From Brevundimonas sp. UBA5713 (lineage in GTDB: Bacteria; Pseudomonadota; Alphaproteobacteria; Caulobacterales; Caulobacteraceae), in assembly GCF_002419815.1 (NCBI RefSeq), contig NZ_DIGV01000017.1, positions 1 through 21,341 of the forward strand: DNA of 21,341 bases, in the 5' to 3' direction. The position numbers and the translations under genes are program-made. This document shows, one piece after another, positions 16,609 to 21,341 of the stretch; position 1 is the first letter of the stretch; every line of letters begins with the position of its first letter. The notes under the pieces are model-generated. The model ran no database searches and had not been told where the DNA came from. It saw only the letters and a program-made list of their open reading frames with translations.

Positions 16609-18240
16609 TTGCCGTCTTCGGAGTTTTATCTTTCGTCGGACGATGCCTGGTCGCAGTTGGTTTCGGTCGCAGAGGCTGACCGCGATGCGCGAATTCTGGA
16701 CCAGTTTGCCGAAGACCCTGACCGTATTTCCCGCCTGAGCGTCGAGGCGGCAGGCCTGTTCATTGACCTGTCGAAACAAAGCTGGACCTCACGCGGCATT
16801 GCGGCGGCGCTAAATCTGGCCCGCGCTCAAAAGGTTGAGGCCGCGCGTGACGCCATGTTTGCGGGCGAGGCTATCAACAGCACCGAGCGTCGCGCGGTAC
16901 TTCACCCCGCCTTGCGGGCTTCCAAAGGCCTTCGGTTCAGCGCCATGGGCGAGCCGGTATCCGAAGGTGTCGAAGCGCAGCGCGCGTCGCTAAAATCCTT
17001 CGTTGACGACGTGCGCGAGGGACGCCTTTGCGGCACAACGGGAAAGCCGTTTCGCGCCGTAGTCCACATCGGCATCGGTGGCTCGGACCTTGGCCCGCGG
17101 GTGGTGTGGGAGGGTTTGCGACCCCGTCTGCCCGAGTTCCTGGTGCGTTTTGTCGCCAATATCGATCCGGCGGATCGTCAGGAAGCTTTGGCGGGGCTGG
17201 ATCCTGAAACCACTCTGGTTATCATCGTCTCCAAGACCTTCACCACGCTGGAAACCTTGGCCAATGCCAAGGCTGTGCGTGAATGGCTGGAGGCAGGCCT
17301 GCCGTCGGGTGCTGATCTGACACCGCACATTATCGGCGTGACGGCCGATCCGAAAAAGGCCGAGGCCTTCGGCTGTTCGCGCACTTTTTCTTTTGCGGAC
17401 TGGGTGGGCGGTCGTTTTTCTCTTTGGTCGCCTGTCAGCCTGTCGTGCGCGATCGGTCTGGGCTGGGACGTGTTCGAAGGGCTGCTGCAAGGTGCCGAGG
17501 CTATGGACCGTCATTTCGTCGAGGCCCCGCTGGAGCGCAATGCGCCGGTGCTGATGGCCTTGGCGCAAATCTATAATGTCGACGGCTTGGGCCGTACCGC
17601 GCGGTCGGTAGCCCCCTATGCCTATGTGCTGCGCCGCCTTCCCGCCTATCTCCAGCAGCTGGAGATGGAATCTAACGGCAAGCGCGTCACCCGCGACGGC
17701 CAGCCGATTGACCGCATGACCTGTCCGGTCATCTTCGGCGAAGTCGGCTCGAACGGCCAGCACGCCTTCTTCCAACAGCTTCACCAAGGCCCCGAGGTGG
17801 TGCCAACCGAGTTTATCGTCGTGCGGCAAACCCACGACGATGGCCCTGAACAGCAGCTGTGGGCCAATGCCCTGGCGCAATCGCGCGCCCTGATGATCGG
17901 CAAATCATCGTTCGAGGCGTGGCAGGAAATGGTGGCCTCTGGCCTCAGCGAGGAGGAAGCCTCGCGCCTTGCGCCGCATAAGACCTTCCCCGGCAATCGC
18001 CCGTCCACTTCGGTGGTGGTCGATCAGGTGACGCCGCAGGCTCTGGGGGCTCTGCTGGCGCTGTATGAGCACAAAACCTTTGTCGAGGGCGTGATCTGGG
18101 ACATCAACAGCTTCGACCAATGGGGCGTCGAACTGGGCAAGACCATGACGCGCTCGGTGATGAGCGCGGCCAACGGCGGAGATGAAATCCTTGATCCGTC
18201 GACGGTGGCCTTGCTGGGGAGGCTGGCACTTTCGACATGA
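16609..18240 (+). CDS. pgi: Glucose-6-phosphate isomerase
   Basis: This 543-residue cytosolic enzyme interconverts glucose-6-phosphate and fructose-6-phosphate. Signature regions are VHIGIGGSDLGPRVVW at 152-167, the phosphate-binding SKTFTTLETL at 208-217, the isomerase signature DWVGGRFSLWSPVSL at 264-278, MESNGKRV at 353-360, GEVGSNGQHAFFQQLHQG at 377-394 with the presumed catalytic base E378, and the second signature at 482-511 ending DQWGVELGK (K511). Length is standard for the bacterial/eukaryotic PGI family. The start is a TTG at 16609, supported by GAGGA 10 nt upstream. The stop overlaps the DUF4260 start (ATGA), so the two are co-translated. Confidence 0.97.
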   Translation: MPSSEFYLSSDDAWSQLVSVAEADRDARILDQFAEDPDRISRLSVEAAGLFIDLSKQSWTSRGIAAALNLARAQKVEAARDAMFAGEAINSTERRAVLHPALRASKGLRFSAMGEPVSEGVEAQRASLKSFVDDVREGRLCGTTGKPFRAVVHIGIGGSDLGPRVVWEGLRPRLPEFLVRFVANIDPADRQEALAGLDPETTLVIIVSKTFTTLETLANAKAVREWLEAGLPSGADLTPHIIGVTADPKKAEAFGCSRTFSFADWVGGRFSLWSPVSLSCAIGLGWDVFEGLLQGAEAMDRHFVEAPLERNAPVLMALAQIYNVDGLGRTARSVAPYAYVLRRLPAYLQQLEMESNGKRVTRDGQPIDRMTCPVIFGEVGSNGQHAFFQQLHQGPEVVPTEFIVVRQTHDDGPEQQLWANALAQSRALMIGKSSFEAWQEMVASGLSEEEASRLAPHKTFPGNRPSTSVVVDQVTPQALGALLALYEHKTFVEGVIWDINSFDQWGVELGKTMTRSVMSAANGGDEILDPSTVALLGRLALST

Positions 18241-18776
18241 CGATCGCGGGGGGATGGCAGCGGCTGGAGGGGCTGGCCCTACTGATGGCCGCCACGGTGG
18301 CCTATGGCTACACAGGCCATAGCTACTGGCTTTTCGCCGGGCTGTTTCTGGTGCCCGACCTCAGTATGCTGGCCTATCTGGCAGGACCGCGCTGGGGGGC
18401 GCTGGGCTATAATCTGGGCCATGCGCTGACGGGGCCCTTGCTGCTCGGTGTGACCGCCCTCTTTTTGGGGCACGGCCTTCTAATGGCGCTGTCTTTGGTC
18501 TGGCTGGCGCACATCGGTTTTGACCGCGTGCTGGGCTATGGCCTCAAATCGCCTGACAGCTTCCACAACACCCATCTAGGTCTGATCGGCAAAGCCCGCG
18601 CAATGAAAAAGGTCCGACCAGACGGTCGGACCTTTCCCGGGAAACGCTGGGATCCCCGCGAGGGAGCCGGAGTCAGGATCACCAGCGACGGTCGTAGCGG
18701 TAGTCGCGACGGTTGTAATAGCGACCGTCACGATAGCCGCGGTCACGGCGGTCATAGCGATAGTCGCGGCTGTTGA
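18237..18776 (+). CDS. DUF4260 family membrane protein with read-through C-terminal extension
   Basis: The first about 122 residues match DUF4260: four hydrophobic segments, LFLVPDLSMLAYLAGPRWGALGYNLGHALTGPLLLG in the middle (residues about 36-71) and LAHIGFDRVLGYGLKSPDSF then THLGLIGKARA near the usual end. Family proteins generally stop about there. In this window no stop codon occurs until 18774-18776, so the frame runs on for about 55 codons through the terminator hairpin of the convergent gene and 98 bp into its coding region. The added tail (RSGSRDG, SRGHGGHSDSRGC) is low-complexity antisense of Arg/Asp/Tyr repeats. The ATG overlaps the pgi stop. Function of DUF4260 is unknown. Confidence 0.8.
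   Translation: MTIAGGWQRLEGLALLMAATVAYGYTGHSYWLFAGLFLVPDLSMLAYLAGPRWGALGYNLGHALTGPLLLGVTALFLGHGLLMALSLVWLAHIGFDRVLGYGLKSPDSFHNTHLGLIGKARAMKKVRPDGRTFPGKRWDPREGAGVRITSDGRSGSRDGCNSDRHDSRGHGGHSDSRGC
18608..18635 (-). terminator. Rho-independent terminator of the minus-strand glycine-zipper gene
   Basis: A perfect 12-bp stem (18608-18619 with 18624-18635) closes an AGAC loop. On the minus strand it is followed by TTCATTG, with the stem itself ending in TTT, giving a run of five T. It starts about 43 bp past the stop of the 18679-19095 gene. It also lies within the DUF4260 reading frame on the other strand. Confidence 0.82.
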
Positions 18777-19095
18777 TGCCGTGTTCGCGTTCCCAGTGAC
18801 CTTGATTGCGGTAGCAGCGGCCACCGCGGTAGTAGTTACAGTCGTTGCGGTTGTCCGACGACACGGCACCGACGGCAGCACCGGCCAGTGCGCCACCGGC
18901 CACATAGCGTCCATCGCCATTGCCGATGATGGCACCGGCCAGACCGCCCACGACGGCACCGATCACGGCATCCTTAGCGCTATCGTTACCGCGATCACGG
19001 TCATAATAGCGTTGGGCCGAGGCAGGCGAGGCCAGCAGGGTCAGGGCAAGAGCCGGGGCGATAGCCGCGACGCCGATTTTCGACAGGGTCTTCAT
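18679..19095 (-). CDS. Exported glycine-zipper protein with Arg/Tyr/Asp-rich tail
   Basis: This 138-residue protein has a Sec signal peptide with cleavage expected after ASA (27/28). A glycine-zipper region follows (about 44-77: AVIGAVVGGLAGAIIG and GGALAGAAVGAV), then a short segment with two cysteines (DCNYYRGGRCYRN) and a repetitive tail of YDRRDRGYRDGRYYNRR type. Such proteins are surface or outer-membrane-associated; RcnB/YMGG-like architecture is similar, but I cannot fix a function. AAAGGAG before the ATG is a strong ribosome binding site. The zipper echoes the lipoprotein at 12074-12433, but this one is not lipidated and lacks a consensus EcfG promoter. Confidence 0.85.
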   Translation of the reverse strand: MKTLSKIGVAAIAPALALTLLASPASAQRYYDRDRGNDSAKDAVIGAVVGGLAGAIIGNGDGRYVAGGALAGAAVGAVSSDNRNDCNYYRGGRCYRNQGHWEREHGINSRDYRYDRRDRGYRDGRYYNRRDYRYDRRW

Positions 19096-19245
19096 GGCGG
19101 GCTCCTTTCAAAGCCGGTGTTTGAACTCTGAGGATGGTTCTAGCTGACCGAACCTGAACGACCTCGGGGGTGGCTGTTCATTTTCGCTTCATGTTGCTGC
19201 GACGTGCGCGGTGCAATTTTCGCAAAAATTTCTGCAAACGCGCCC

Positions 19246-19273
19246 TTGACCCCCTCTGGCCTCCTGCCTACCT
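19246..19273 (+). promoter_or_regulatory. Probable groESL promoter
   Basis: TTGACC (19246-19251) and CTACCT (19268-19273) are 16 bp apart, immediately before the CIRCE element, so transcription would begin about at its left arm. The CTTGACC -35 also fits a heat-shock sigma-32-like element. Assignment is by position and similarity only. Confidence 0.5.
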
Positions 19274-19281
19274 CAACGCAG

Positions 19282-19308
19282 TTAGCACTCGAGGGGTGGG
19301 ACTGCTAA
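19282..19308. promoter_or_regulatory. CIRCE element (HrcA operator) of groESL
   Basis: TTAGCACTC (19282-19290), a 9-bp spacer and GACTGCTAA (19300-19308) match the CIRCE consensus TTAGCACTC-N9-GAGTGCTAA with a single mismatch in the right arm. It lies 53 bp before the groES ATG. HrcA binding here represses groESL in the absence of stress. Confidence 0.93.
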
Positions 19309-19361
19309 AAGTCTCAGATACCCGACAGGGCTTCCCAACATTTCTTACTGGAGATCATCAG

Positions 19362-19649
19362 ATGGCGTTTCGTCCTCTCGGCGACCGCGTGCTGGTCAAG
19401 CGCGTTGAAGAAGAATCCAAGACCAAGGGCGGGATCATCATCCCGGATACGGCCAAGGAAAAGCCGCAGGAAGGCGAAGTGATCGCGGTTGGCCCTGGTG
19501 CCCGCGATGAAGACGGCAAGCACATTGCTATGGACGTCAAGGTCGGCGACCGCATTCTGTTCGGCAAATGGTCGGGCACCGAAGTGAAGATCGAAGGCGA
19601 CGACCTGATCATCATGAAGGAATCGGACATCCTGGGCGTGCTGGCTTAA
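19362..19649 (+). CDS. groES: Co-chaperonin GroES
   Basis: This 95-residue protein forms the heptameric lid of the GroEL chamber. MAFRPLGDRVLVKRVEEE opens it, the mobile loop is KTKGGIIIPDTAKEKPQEGEV (about 20-40, cited by position), and VGPGARDEDG and GDRILFGKWSGTEVKI follow, ending ILGVLA. The ATG at 19362 has GGAG 8 nt upstream. The frame is open back to 19170, but that extension would cover the promoter and CIRCE element and is not coding. groEL follows 53 bp downstream in the same operon. Confidence 0.98.
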   Translation: MAFRPLGDRVLVKRVEEESKTKGGIIIPDTAKEKPQEGEVIAVGPGARDEDGKHIAMDVKVGDRILFGKWSGTEVKIEGDDLIIMKESDILGVLA

Positions 19650-19702
19650 GCACCCGATCGTCTGAATTCCTGATTTAAACCAGTTATATAGGAGCAGAAC
19701 TC

Positions 19703-21341
<1,639 letters not shown>

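Noticed and set aside
19157..19180. Second EcfG promoter (TGAAC-N15-CGTT on the minus strand) upstream of the glycine-zipper gene at 18679-19095
   Set aside because: It has one mismatch in the -35 element and a spacer one base short of the accepted 16-17, so it is not called as a promoter.
19170..19361. N-terminal extension of groES
   Set aside because: It would place the promoter and CIRCE element inside the coding region. The ATG at 19362 has a ribosome binding site and gives a standard 95-residue GroES.

Overview
The window reads as chromosomal DNA of an alphaproteobacterium, most likely a member of the Caulobacterales (Brevundimonas/Caulobacter-like; inference). The grounds are high GC with strong GC3 bias, an acnA gene divergent from ccmA, a general-stress (EcfG-type) promoter of the GGAAC-N16-CGTT form, a CIRCE-controlled groESL operon, and protein sequences of alphaproteobacterial character. 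Nearly everything from about 0.9 kb onward is densely packed core genome. The first ~0.8 kb is visibly more AT-rich and looks like accessory DNA.

Layout. 1-634 (minus): the N-terminal 211 codons of an Abi_2 (AbiD/AbiF-like) abortive-infection protein, running off the left edge. 635-909: AT-rich spacer with a strong inverted repeat. 910-2034 (minus): Old Yellow Enzyme-type flavin oxidoreductase with a dyad operator candidate in its promoter. 2191-4890 (minus): aconitase A with its own terminator. 5080-6359 (plus): ccmA-ccmB heme-export ABC transporter genes. 6364-8118 (minus): an apparent cluster of a 38-codon membrane miniprotein, a DUF2975 membrane protein, a small Xre-type HTH regulator and an Smr-domain protein. 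8321-10079 (plus): rdgB-hemW, overlapping. 10087-11936 (minus): a diacylglycerol-kinase-like lipid kinase translationally coupled to a metallophosphoesterase. 12074-13006 (plus): a glycine-zipper lipoprotein behind an EcfG-type promoter, then an OmpA-like lipoprotein. 13088-16003 (plus): a DsbD/ScsB-like thiol reductase and a redoxin lipoprotein. 16031-16495 (minus): an unrecognised secreted protein. 16609-18776 (plus): pgi overlapping a DUF4260 membrane protein whose reading frame runs through the next gene's terminator and 3' end. 18679-19095 (minus): a second glycine-zipper exported protein. 19362-21341 (plus): groES and almost all of groEL.

Themes. Envelope redox and cytochrome c maturation (ccmAB, dsbD-like, redoxin lipoprotein), envelope integrity and stress (two glycine-zipper proteins, OmpA-like lipoprotein, lipid kinase), central carbon metabolism (acnA, pgi) and proteostasis (groESL). 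I found no integrase, transposase, CRISPR array, rRNA or tRNA. The best candidates for something non-routine are the edge-truncated Abi_2 protein, the membrane miniprotein with its DUF2975-HTH-Smr neighbours and nearby perfect palindrome, and the DUF4260 gene that has no stop codon before the convergent terminator.
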